Assembly: GCA_003255025.1 (NCBI GenBank) | Contig: QANY01011336.1 | Coordinates: 1,643,311 to 1,707,310, forward strand | Length of the DNA: 64,000 bases | DNA from: Datisca glomerata | Taxonomy: Eukaryota > Streptophyta > Magnoliopsida > Cucurbitales > Datiscaceae | Direction of reading: 5' to 3' | Notes under the pieces: model-generated | Database searches by the model: none | The model's input: only the letters and a program-made list of their open reading frames with translations | What the model was told of the DNA's origin: nothing | In this document: positions 10,551-20,449 of the stretch, one piece after another | Layout of the letters: every line of letters starts with the position of its first letter | Position numbering within the stretch: position 1 is the first letter of the stretch | Made by a program: the position numbers and the translations under genes

Positions 10551-10857
10551 ATAGAACTATAGCGGACTGCAGGAGGCGGCAATTAGGGCAATTTTTTTTC
10601 GAGGTAGCGACGAATTACATGAAATTTAAAAAAATATAATTTTTACAAGAAAATAAATTACATAAAATCATATGCCTCAATTTCAGTGTACATCAATTTT
10701 AAAATTGAAAAACAAAACGCCTAAAGCCAATAGATCAGAATCCATTCATAAAACACGTTCAAAACTATTTTGAATCTACCATACAAAAATGTCGGTATCA
10801 CAACATTCATCGATACATACGTTTACACACAGAATATGCATAATAAAAAAATCATGA

Positions 10858-10868
10858 CTCTGATACCA
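10858..10868 (-). promoter_or_regulatory. tRNA-iMet primer binding site of a truncated copia element
   Basis: The minus strand reads TGGTATCAGAG, the standard primer site complementary to the 3' end of initiator Met tRNA. It lies 2 nt from the inner end of the LTR at 10871. It shows that the LTR at 10871-12294 is a 5' LTR of a minus-strand element whose internal region is lost beyond about 10560. Confidence 0.85.
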
Positions 10869-10870
10869 AT

Positions 10871-12294
10871 TGTTGGATCGAGTTTAAAAATTTGAGGGAA
10901 AATCACTGAACCACAAACGATTCGTGAGCGAAATATCAAAAAAAAATTACATAAACCAATTTAATCATATTAAATATTAAAACCATACATATGATTATGC
11001 ATATTAAGTTAAACGTATTCAAAAGAGGTAGAAACGATTTATACATTTTCGTTGTATCATAGACGTTTTGAATTGGTGGAATTCTTATTGAATGTTTCGC
11101 GTTCTTTGATATTTAAATTCAAGAACTTTAATTAATCTTCACACCAACGGCCACTCTTTAGATTCAAAAGTATATCCCGTAAGCACATCGTTAGGAACTG
11201 AGTGTGGGCTCTCAAAACAACTGAAGAAGAAAAATCAAAATTCTCTTTCTCTGGTGATTTTGGCGGCAACATTAGGAGGGGGAAAGAGAAACTTTTTTTT
11301 GCTCTGTGTAATTAGGGTTGTGTCAACACACTTAGGTTAGAGAGGCAATACTAATGTCATCCATTTATATAATAATTTTGGATTTTTCACACATACCTCA
11401 TATATGTGATTTTCAAAATTCACCCTTTTATTAGTTACTATTGCCGAAAAGTACATATCTCCCTAGAGTCAATGTTGTGTCCAAATTCATCAATCTAAAT
11501 TACCATTTTACCCTTCTTCTTATTATTTTATTAATTTTTTTATTGACTGTGAATAAGAAAAATATAACAGTGAATTGTCTCGTACAATTCACAAGTCTTA
11601 TTCAATAACTCATTTAATCGAATACTTGACCAAGTTAATTTATTCACACACACATTAATAAAAACATAAGGTGATATTGTTACTTTCGCAATCTAGCCAT
11701 GAATTTTCATATATGTGAATCACGTAACTCCACATAGTTGAATTACGATCCCAACAGTCGATATATTGTCCTACAATTCAAACTCACTCATTTGGCATAT
11801 CAAAGACCGCAAGTAACTAAATCAAGTTTCGTATTCACCTAAAGATAAAGGTAATTATGAAAATATCCTCAAGGTGTAACAATTAGATTTAGAGCTAGGT
11901 AAACGGTTTTACTCTAAACTAATTTGTTACCGGTCTATTATTCAACATGTTCCAAACATGGCTAGGTCAACCGTTCGAATCTCGACTCCCATGCCCCAAC
12001 ACTGGCATAATTTAGTTCAACCTAACAGTCATAATGAAACTTGATTGCTCAGTCGATCCTAATACTGCGAATACCATTCTGAACTATTTTAGAAGAATTT
12101 GTCTGAAAGACTCATCTATCTTTACTCTTCTTACGTTGATAAAAATTCATGGACTTGAGTAAATTATAAACACACTTTAATTAATAAAAAAAAATTCCAT
12201 TTATTCATTAAATTCAATAATACCAAATGTCTGAAAAATAACTAAATACTCATAAATAGTTATTATATAATACTTTATGGACATAATTCCAACA
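10871..12294 (-). mobile_element. 5' LTR of a truncated Ty1/copia-type element
   Basis: On the minus strand the LTR starts TGTTGGAATTATGTCC (12294 leftwards) and ends TCCAACA at 10871, both with the TG...CA rule, giving 1424 bp. It is followed by an initiator-tRNA primer site and only about 300 bp of internal sequence before unrelated sequence. There is no second LTR and no gag or pol. It is therefore a truncated copy rather than a solo LTR. Confidence 0.75.
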
Positions 12295-12369
12295 CTACGT
12301 TGTCAATTAAAATTTCTTTTCCTTTGCATATACCAACAGGCCACATGTCCTATTTGTCTACCAACTCCT

Positions 12370-13266
12370 TGTTGGAGAGAAAAGAAGAAGAGAAGAAAAA
12401 TCAAAGAAATATTGAAAATTGAATGAAAGTGTGTGATGTGAAATAGAGTAAGAATTTGTCCCACATTAGAAACTCAAGGATAAAATGTTGGGTTTATAAA
12501 CTCAACATTCATGCCTTGGGGTTAGCCCCAAGGGGCACCCCACATTTTGTGGGGAAGAGAGAATCTAGATGGCACATGGTCCTCCGTCGCCGTCCGTCCG
12601 GCCGGCTCGGCTCGGTTCGGTTCGGGTTCGGTACGGTACGATCAAAAGATTTATTTTTGAATAAATTTTCTTTGATTTATTTGGAGAGTGATTTACTTGA
12701 AGAGGAAGTAAATATCTCCAAACAGAATCTGTAATTATCTACAGAAGATAATTAAAATAATTTCTTTATCCCACAAAATCTCTCCATTATCCCACAATAT
12801 CATCATAAATCTGATTCTTATTTATCTTCAAGATTGGCTTGCTCTCCAAGCTAAAAATGTTATATATAGAATAGGGCATCATTAGTTTCGTTTTTAAGAG
12901 AAGAAAAACACGAACACAATAACATCTTGCATATTGAGAGAAATACAAAGGAGTTCTGTGAGGGTTAGAGTAATCAGTTACTATACTCTGGCCTAGATCA
13001 TTGTATCCTGCAGAGACGATTCGTCATAGTCTCCAAGCACCCTGTGGAGGACGATTATTGTCTTTAGGACATTGCTTTTGAGCAATCCTCGATGTACATC
13101 ATATTTTCCGTTCTTAATTTACTGTAATCATTTTTCATTTTATTTGTTTATTAGATCAAATAACTTTTGCTGTAATCGTTTCTGTTGAAATTAAGTTGTA
13201 ATCATCCCATATTTCCTTGTAATCGTTTGTTAATGAAAGCATATTGTTCCATCTCTACACACAACA
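12370..13266 (+). repeat. 5' LTR of the copia element
   Basis: The LTR is 897 bp and nearly identical to 17763-18659. From left to right it holds a purine-rich start, three short palindromes (12488-12554), a GC-rich cggctcggttcgg-type stretch (about 12585-12640) unlike the AT-rich remainder, a TATA-like tatatata at 12861-12868, and the U5-side sequence. The GC-rich stretch is the most divergent part between the two LTRs. Confidence 0.95.
12859..12868 (+). promoter_or_regulatory. TATA-like element of the copia LTR
   Basis: The run ttatatatag lies in the middle of the LTR, and the same motif recurs in the 3' LTR at about 18250-18261. Transcription would be expected to begin about 30 bp downstream, near 12895. 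This is inferred from position and sequence only. Confidence 0.5.
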
Positions 13267-13283
13267 ATCTAAAGACAATAATC

Positions 13284-14140
13284 ATGGAACAATCTGCTGA
13301 GATCAAAACTCTGCACGCTGAGAGACTGGAAAAATTCAAAGGGGACGACTTCAAATAATGACAATAGAAGATGGTTTTCTATCTGACCACTCTCAATCTA
13401 GCACATCTGTTGACGGGCGATATTCTTCCTGTATCGATGGAAGGACAATCAAACGAACTAGCATCTGCACGGGAAGCCTGGATCCATTCAGATTTCCTTT
13501 ACCGAAACTATATCTTGAACGGCTTGGTAGACACCCTCTACAACGTCTATTCATCATTTAAAACGGAAAAGGAACTGTGGCAAGCCTTGGAAAAGAAATA
13601 CAAAATGGAGGATGCCAGGGCGAAGAAATTTATCGTCGGAAAATTCCTGAAATACGAGATGGATGATAAGAAAATGATAATCAGTCAAGTGGAGGAGTTG
13701 CAGATCATCTTCAACAACATGAAGGTCAAGGGGATGATAGTGAATGAACCGTTCCAAGTCGCGTCCATCATCGAGAAGGTGCCGTCGTCATGGAAGGACT
13801 TCAAGAATTATCTGAAGCACAAACGTAAGGAGCTTAGCATGGAGGATCTGATTGTTCGACTGAGGATAGAGGAGGACAACTGGAAAAATGAAAAGAAAGC
13901 AATGTGGGCAACCTACGGAATGAAAGTTAATGTGGTAGAAGGAAACAAATCCAATCCACCAGATAAGAAAAGGAAGATATCGACGAGCAATGCTCAAAAA
14001 GGTATTTCAGATAAACGCATTAAGGGCAGTTGCTGGGTGTGCGATAAACCGGACATAGAGCAAAGAACTGCCGGTTTAAGAAAGATCAAAACGATAGTAA
14101 CCAAACCCGTAACAGCGGGAAAACGAACCAAGCAAATATG
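13284..14140 (+). pseudogene. Copia gag (capsid/nucleocapsid), broken
   Basis: Gag starts at an ATG 17 bp after the LTR (MEQSAEIKTL...). Three in-frame stops fall within four codons at 13356-13367 (TAA, TGA, TAG). The frame then stays open through a UBN2/gag domain (REAWIHSDFLYRNYIL, TEKELWQALEKKYKM, VEELQIIFNNMK, SIIEKVPSSWKDF). The zinc knuckle near 14030-14080 begins CWVC in this frame, but its His and last Cys lie in the next frame, so a one-base shift near 14052 splits it. The frame stops at 14141, while protease continues in the shifted frame. In intact copia elements gag and pol form one polyprotein. Confidence 0.88.
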
Positions 14141-14434
14141 ATAGAGATAGATAATCTATGTGCAATGATTTCGGAGATCTGTTTGGTCACTGACGCCAAT
14201 GAATGGTGGGTCGACACTGGTGCTACGAAGCACGTGTGCAGTGACCAAACCATCTTTTCAACTTATGCTGATGTTGATAAATATGAGGTTCTCTATATGG
14301 GGAATGCCCCAAAAGCTGCTGTTAAGGTAAAGGGAAAGGTTGTGCTGAAATTCACATTCGGAAAACAACTTACTCTCCTAGACGTCCTGCACGTGCCTGA
14401 AATTCATAGAAATTTGGTTTCAGGATCTCTTTAA
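14138..14434 (+). pseudogene. Copia protease domain
   Basis: An aspartic protease of the Ty1/copia type with the active-site run [13 protein letters not shown] (Asp near 14213), followed by [16 protein letters not shown], the usual C-terminal end of the domain. The frame is interrupted at 14434, just before the GAG-pre-integrase region. It would cleave the polyprotein in an intact element. Confidence 0.88.
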
Positions 14435-14439
14435 TGTAA

Positions 14440-15553
14440 AAGTGGGTTTAAGCTTGTCTTTGATGCTGGCAAGTTTATTCTGACTAAGAGAGGGATGTTT
14501 GTTGGGAAAGGTTATAGTTTTGATGGTCTTTTTAAACTTAATGTGTCTGCTGTAACTCCTGCAATTATTAATAATAATTCTGCTACTTCTTCCGTTTATA
14601 TCGCTGGAATTTCTAATATTTGGCATGCTAGATTAGGTCATGTTAATTTTTGTTCCTTACAACGTATGATTAGTTTAGAACTTTGACCTAGATTCAACCT
14701 AGAAAGAGAAAATAAATGTGAAATATGCGTAGAATCTAAATTTGCAAGAAAATCATTTTAATCTGTAAACAGAACGAATGGCCTACTTGATTTAATACAT
14801 AGTGATCTATGTGATTTAAAATTAACTCCTAGTAGGGGAGGTAGAAAATATTTTGTTACATTCATTGATGATTTCAGTAAATATTGCTATGTATATCTAT
14901 TTCATTCAAATGATGAGACTTTGGATATGTTTAAGACATACAAGTATGAAGTTGAAAAATAACTTGATAAAATATCAAAGTGCTTAGATCTGACCGGGGT
15001 GGAGAATATGACTCCACTATGCTATCTGAATTCTGTGCTCTACACGGAATTGTGCATCAGACTATAGCACCTTACACAACTCAACATAATGGGGTGGCTA
15101 AAAAAAAATAGAACTCTGAAAGATATGGTGAACTGTATGTTGAACAGTTCTGTATTACCCCAAAATTTATGGGGGGAGGCCTTGCTTACAGCAAACACCA
15201 TACTTAACAGGTTTCCACATAAGAAGACCAATAAGTCTCCTTATGAAGAGTGGAAAGGGAAGTTACCTTCTTATAAAATCCTAAAAGTGTGGGGCTGTCA
15301 CGCAAAGATACAAGTACCATTTCCAAAGAGAGCAAAGCTTGGACCTAAGACAATAGATGTTTTCATTGGATATGCATTGAACAGTGCTGCATATAGATTT
15401 TTGGTTATTAGGTCAGAAATTTCTGACATAAGTACCAACTCTATTATGGAGTCTGTCAATGCAGAATTCTTTGAGAATGTGTTTCCTTTTAAGGAAGGAA
15501 GACATAGTCAAAATGTCAAACGAGGATTAGAAGAAAATTTTTCTAGAGCTTAG
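14440..15553 (+). pseudogene. Copia GAG-pre-integrase and integrase
   Basis: The pre-integrase zinc region (IWHARLGHVN near 14620; CEICVESKF near 14715) is followed by the integrase core, with FIDDFSKYCYVYL near 14865 and QHNGVA near 15085, then LPQNLWGEALLTANTILNR (15150 onward), SPYEEWKGKLPSYKILKVWG and the C-terminal INSAAYRF-like end to 15553. Stops occur near 14685, 14759, 14960, 15065 and 15108, so no catalytic protein can be made. This domain would insert the cDNA and make the 5-bp target duplication. Confidence 0.88.
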
Positions 15554-15559
15554 ATTGAT

Positions 15560-16384
15560 GAAGAATCTGAACCTGAGCTTAGAAGCAGTAAAAGAGCTAA
15601 AACGAGTACCTCATTTGGCCCTGAGTTTCTAACATACCTGACGAAGGCCGAACCTCAAACCTATAAGGAGTCAATGTCCAACCCCGAGGCTCCTTTTTGG
15701 AAGGAAGCAGTCGATAATGAGATAGATTTCATACTGTAAAATAATACATGGATGTTGGTTGATCTCCCTCTTGGGAATAAATCAATAGGATGTAAATGGA
15801 TATTTAAAAGAAAGCTAAGAGCTGATGGTACTATTGAAAAGTACCAAGCTCGGTTGGTAGCTAAAGAATACCGACAGAAGGAAGGCATAGACTTTTTCGA
15901 TACCTATTCTCCAGTGACGAGAATCACATCTATTAGGATGCTGATTGCACTAGCAGCTTTGCATACTTTGGAAATTCATCAAATGGATATAAAGACTGCT
16001 TTCTTAAATGGAGAATTGGACTAAGAAATCTATATGGAACAACCTGAATGGTTCATGGTTAAAGGCCAAGAACGAAAGGTCTGTAAACTTGTTAAATCAC
16101 TTTATGGATTAAAACAAGCACTGAAGTAATGGCATGAGAAGTTTGATCATACAATGTTATCTGATGGATTCAAGATAAATGAGTGTGATAAATGTGTCTA
16201 CATTAAAGGTACTAATGATCAGTTTGTCATAGTATGCTTGTATGTAGATGACATGCTTATAGTAGAATCAAACAAGGATATAATATCATCTACCAAGAGG
16301 ATGTTGAATTCTAAATTTGATATGAAAGACTTAGGTCAAGTAGATGTCATTCTTGGAATTCAAGTAAAGAGAACTGAAAATTAA
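15560..16384 (+). pseudogene. Copia reverse transcriptase
   Basis: The RT_2-type domain shows SIGCKWIFKRKLRADGTIEK, LVAKEY, HQMDIKTAFLNGEL, SLYGLKQAL and the catalytic CLYVDDML near 16235. Stops lie near 15737, 16022 and 16127. The order directly after integrase is the diagnostic copia arrangement, as opposed to Ty3/gypsy. Confidence 0.9.
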
Positions 16385-17191
16385 TATATCCTTACCCAGT
16401 CTCACTATGTAGAAAAGATTTTGAAAATGTTTGGGTAATATGAAAGCAAACCTGTTGTAACTCCTTTCGACCCAAATTATAAGTTAAGGAAGAATAATGG
16501 AGTTGGAGTATCTCAATTGGAGTACTCACAAATAATTGGAAGCTTAATGTATATCATGAATTGCACCAGACCTGATATAGCCTATTTAGTTGGAAGGCTG
16601 ACAAGATACACGAGTAATCCTAGACGTGATCACTGAAGTGCATTGGTGAGAGTACTAAGGTACTTAAAATTCACAATGAACTACGGACTGCATTACTGAA
16701 CCTATCCACCGGTGATAGAAGGATTTAGTAATGCTAACTGGATATCAAACAGTTTAGAGACTAAATCTACTAGTGGATATGTGTTTACCCTAGGTGGTGG
16801 AGCTATCTCGTGGAGGTCTACTAAGTAGACCTGTATAGCTCGTTCAACTATGGAATCAGAATTCATAGCATTGGACAAGGCTTGTGAAGAAGCAGAATGG
16901 CTCAGGAATTTTCTGGAAGATATTCTGGTGTGGCCTAAACCAGTGTCAGCTATATGTGTCAACTATGACAATATGGCTACAACATTTAGAGCGAAAAATA
17001 ATGTGTATAATAGTAAGTCTAGACATATTATACAAAGACATAATACCATTAAGAAGTTGTTGTCCAATGGGGTGATTTCCTTAGACTTTATAAGGTCAAA
17101 GGAGAATCTTGCTGAACCTCTGACAAAAGGATTGTCAAGAGAACTAATAAAACAAACATCGAGGGGAATGAGGCTAAAGCCTATTCAATGA
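16385..17191 (+). pseudogene. Copia RNase H
   Basis: The C-terminal part carries GSLMYIMNCTRPDIAY (near 16540), the STSGYVF-like strand near 16770, then STMESEFIALDKACEEAEWL (16845 onward) and RHNTIKKLLSNG, ending with a stop after 17188. Several stops lie between 16385 and 16830. The 3' leader to the second LTR (17192-17762) has no further frame. Confidence 0.88.
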
Positions 17192-17748
17192 ATCATTCAG
17201 GTGTTAACCTAACCTAGTTGACTGGAGATCCCAAGATCTAGGTTCAATAGGCAAACTGGCAGGGATGATTCAAATTGAAACACTGAGAAACCTATGGTTT
17301 CTTCCTGTTCCTATGATATGACGTTAGTGTGTTGTCTGTCGACGTAAAAGGGTATACATAAGTATTTAATGACATTGATGTTCTACTTGCCAGAGGAGTA
17401 GTGACATAATACTCTTAATCGTTGTCACTTATATGAGAGTAGAAGTGGGGTCACTTCTATAAGAGGTCTGAATGTCTTAACCTCTTTAAAGCTCTTACGA
17501 AAGCGGGATATGTTTAGGACCAAAATGAACAAAATCGTATAAACTCAGATGTATTAAGATGAGACATGTGTGAAATTTGTTGTCTCGATTTATCTTAGAT
17601 GAAGTTTAATTCAAGAACGTAGTTCACTGTTCTTCAGAATAAATCCGATGAATTCTCACTACGGAAGGTTCAAGTCCAAAAGACACCTCTCTTGATGCAT
17701 ATCCCATCTACTCTCTCTCAAGTTGTTGTCTAGTTAGGACACATTTCA

Positions 17749-18659
17749 TTCATGTGGGGGATTGTTGGAGAGAAAAGAAGAAGAGAAGAAAAATCAAAGA
17801 AAGATTGAAAATTGAATGAAAGTGTGTGATGTGAAATAGAGTGAGAATTTGTCTCACATTGGAAACTCAAGGATAAAATGTTGGGTTTATAAACTCAACA
17901 TTCATGCCTTGGGGTTAGCCCCAAGGGGCACCTCACATTTTGTGGGGAAAAGAGAACCTAGATGGTACATGGTCCTCCCTTCACACGCACGCCCCGCCAT
18001 CCGTCCGACCGGCTCGGCTCGGTTTCGGTACGATACGGTCAAAAGATTTATTTTTGAATAAATTTTCTTTGATTTATTTAGAGGGTGATTTACTTGGAGA
18101 GGAAGTAAATATCTCCAAACAGAATATGTAATTATCTGCAGAAGATAATTAAAATATCTCCTTTATCCCACAAAATCTCTCCATTATCCCACAATATCAT
18201 CATAAATCTGATTCTAGTTTATCTTCAAGATTGGCTTTCTCTCCAAGCTAAAAACGTTATATATAGAATAGGGCATCATTAGCTTCATTTTTAAGAGAAG
18301 AAAAACACGAACACAATAGCATCCTACATATTGAGAGAAATACAAAGAAGTTCTATGAGGGTCAGAGTAATCAGTTGCTGTACTCTGGCTTAGATCATTG
18401 TATCCTGCAGAGACGATTCGTCATAGTCTCCAAGAACCCTGTGGAGGACGATTATTGTTTTTAGAACATTGCTTTCGAGCAATCCTCGATCTATATCGTA
18501 TTTTCCGTTCTTAATTTGTTGTAATCGTTTTCATTTTATTTGTTTATTAGATCAAATAAATTTTACCGTAATCGTTTATGTTGAAATTAAGTTGTAATCG
18601 TCATATTTCCTTGTAATCGTTGGTTAATGAAGCATATTGTTCCATCTCTACACACAACA
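17749..18659 (+). repeat. Purine tract and 3' LTR of the copia element
   Basis: The polypurine tract catgtgggggat (17751-17762) sits directly before the 3' LTR (17763-18659, 897 bp). The LTR ends in CACAACA and is followed by the target duplication CTCCT. Visible differences from the 5' LTR are mostly single transitions, plus a rearranged GC-rich stretch near 17980-18040. Confidence 0.93.
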
Positions 18660-18669
18660 CTCCTCACCA

Positions 18670-19603
18670 CCCATCCCGAGCTCTTTTCCCCTCCTTCACC
18701 CGCCTTTCCACTTGACCCTGCATCTCTTCCATGTCTCGCCTTTCAACACCCATGCCTTGGTTCTCTTATTCACTCTCTCTATAGGTCCACCTCCCTAACT
18801 TTCCCGGGGAACTATTTCCAATTACCCTTTCCTTCAACTTTCTTGTCTAGGACGATGAGATCCTCAAAGGTGTGGACCACATTTTTTAGCCCAGACCCCA
18901 ACCCTCCACAGCTCTCAACCATGAGCCGTACTGAAGATGAGTTCTATCCGTATATGTCGAAACCTCAAACCCATCTCATAGTCCTTTCAATTGTGACCAT
19001 GGAGACCACATTGATAGCAGAAATCGGATAAACGTGCATACTTAAAGTTCACCCACATGGTTGTGCATTCAGGTGATACAAATTTTCATTCCTCTTCTAA
19101 GAGGTTTCCTAACATCCATCCAAACTTGAATCTGGAGGTACTTTCCCTAACACCCCCCCTTCAGCATTCCCCATCGTTCACCCATACCCGCTCTCGTACG
19201 CGAGAATGAGAGGTTAAACACCTGAACCCAGAAGTGTACTCCATAGAGTTCAATGTCAGAGGGGTAGTTTGAAACTATCCAATTCACCTAGCAAGACTAA
19301 TGCCTTATCGAAATGCCATGGTTCATTGAGCAGCACGCATTTACGGTCGAAAGGGTGTAGAAATTGGGCGATAAACATGTATTTCCCCACTTCTTTGATT
19401 ATTGCACCACTACTTGGGTTCCACAGTTTAAGAAGGGTGGTCCTCAGTGCATTCTTGTTCACCCCTTTCTTAGTCAACACTTTCATCACAAGATAGAGTT
19501 TCTCATCTAAAGACTCTTAAAAGATGGCATTATCAACTTCCACAATGTTCTCTTCTTCCATCATTAAGGACAGGTCCTTACAAAGCTTTTCCACTTCCTC
19601 CAT
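18670..19603 (-). pseudogene. LINE ORF1 (DUF4283-type nucleic-acid-binding) remnant
   Basis: On the minus strand a frame starts MEEVEKLCKDLSL at 19603, is broken by a TAA near 19525, and continues VMKVLTKKGVNKNALRTTLL, LWNPSSGAIIKEVGKYMF, DRKCVLLNEPWHFDKALVLL. This is the DUF4283 domain found in the gag-like ORF1 of plant L1 LINEs. Weaker resemblance (MDVRKPLRRG) continues to about 19100, and decayed sequence runs to 18670, where the copia element is inserted. No ORF2 is attached here. Confidence 0.8.
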
Positions 19604-20104
19604 TAAAAAGATCTCGAAGGACAGTTAGAGCAACGCTACAAAGCTGTAACACCCACACTGAATGTGTAGACTCTCTTACCCTAAGAGACAGACAACCTCA
19701 CTCGAGAGGACCCATCTATCTCTATCTGTAGTCTTATCTATTCATTATTATTCCATAGAGGAAAGTGAAAAAAATAACAGTTTTCGTTATTATTTGGTTT
19801 GAACTGAGCAATAGCCTCCAACGGCTACGTTATTATGGTTTTAGTTCCTAAACACAGTATAATAAATACAATTCAGAAATGGCAATGTCCCATAAGATTT
19901 AAACTTCAAAAGTTATGTGAATTCAAATCATCGTATAGAAAAGTACAAATAGAAATGTTACTCTCATTAGATAACAAAAAAATATGTTTACAATAATACG
20001 CTCCAAACTAGAAGGTGAATTCAGATTATGAGAGTGTAGATTGCTCGGTCTACCTTACAGGATCGAATTAATAAGGTCATTGTTACCAGATTGAATCAAA
20101 ACAG

Positions 20105-20447
20105 AAACTGAGGTAACTTAGTTTTTCGATGCAGTATTAGAGGCAAATGTGAAAAGCTATGGAACAATTATCAATTGCTTCTATGAGTTTGAACTAGAAT
20201 ATGCAAAGTATTACAAGAAGGATGTGATCGTGAAAACCTGGCATATTGGTCCAGTTTCATTATATAACAAAAACATGACAGACATAATTAAAAGAGAGAG
20301 TAAAACTAGCATTGATGAAGAAAGCTGCTTGAGCTAGCTCGACTTGAAAAACTCGGTTTAGTTCTCCACATTTGCGGAAATGTATGTGGTAGAGAGGAAG
20401 GGAGATTGGATCTAAGAGTTTGCTGAAAGATTTTCTATTTGGTTTCG
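20105..20447 (+). pseudogene. UDP-glycosyltransferase (UGT73-like) fragment
   Basis: The plus-strand frame reads FFDAVLEANVKSYGTII, then NCFYEFELEYAKYYK and WHIGPVSLYNKN to IDEESCL, which is the middle of a plant UGT73-type enzyme (the SYG..NSFYELE and WHIGPVSL blocks). A TAG follows at 20335, then frameshifted remains including VERKGDWI and EFAERF, typical of the segment further downstream. The N-terminal acceptor domain and the C-terminal PSPG sugar-binding box are missing. It is a short pseudogene fragment, not a transcribed gene as far as can be seen. Confidence 0.8.
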
Positions 20448-20449
20448 TG

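Larger units (their letters stand above)
12370..18659 (+). mobile_element. Ty1/copia LTR retrotransposon, full length, inactivated
   Basis: Two LTRs of 897 bp each (12370-13266 and 17763-18659) begin TGTTGGAG and end CACAACA. They flank gag-protease-integrase-RT-RNase H in copia order on the plus strand. A 5-bp target duplication CTCCT is exact on both sides (12365-12369 and 18660-18664). A purine tract (catgtgggggat) precedes the 3' LTR. The usual TGGTATCAGAGC primer site is absent after the 5' LTR. Many stops and frameshifts break the polyprotein, so this copy cannot move on its own. Its right flank continues as a LINE ORF1 remnant. Confidence 0.95.

Noticed and set aside
10871..12294. Solo LTR
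   Set aside because: A primer binding site follows its inner end and no target duplication is present across it, so it is a truncated element.
18627..19031. Plus-strand frame of 134 codons next to the copia element
   Set aside because: It is opposite to the decayed LINE ORF1, starts inside the 3' LTR, and its Pro/Ser-rich composition comes from the reverse strand.
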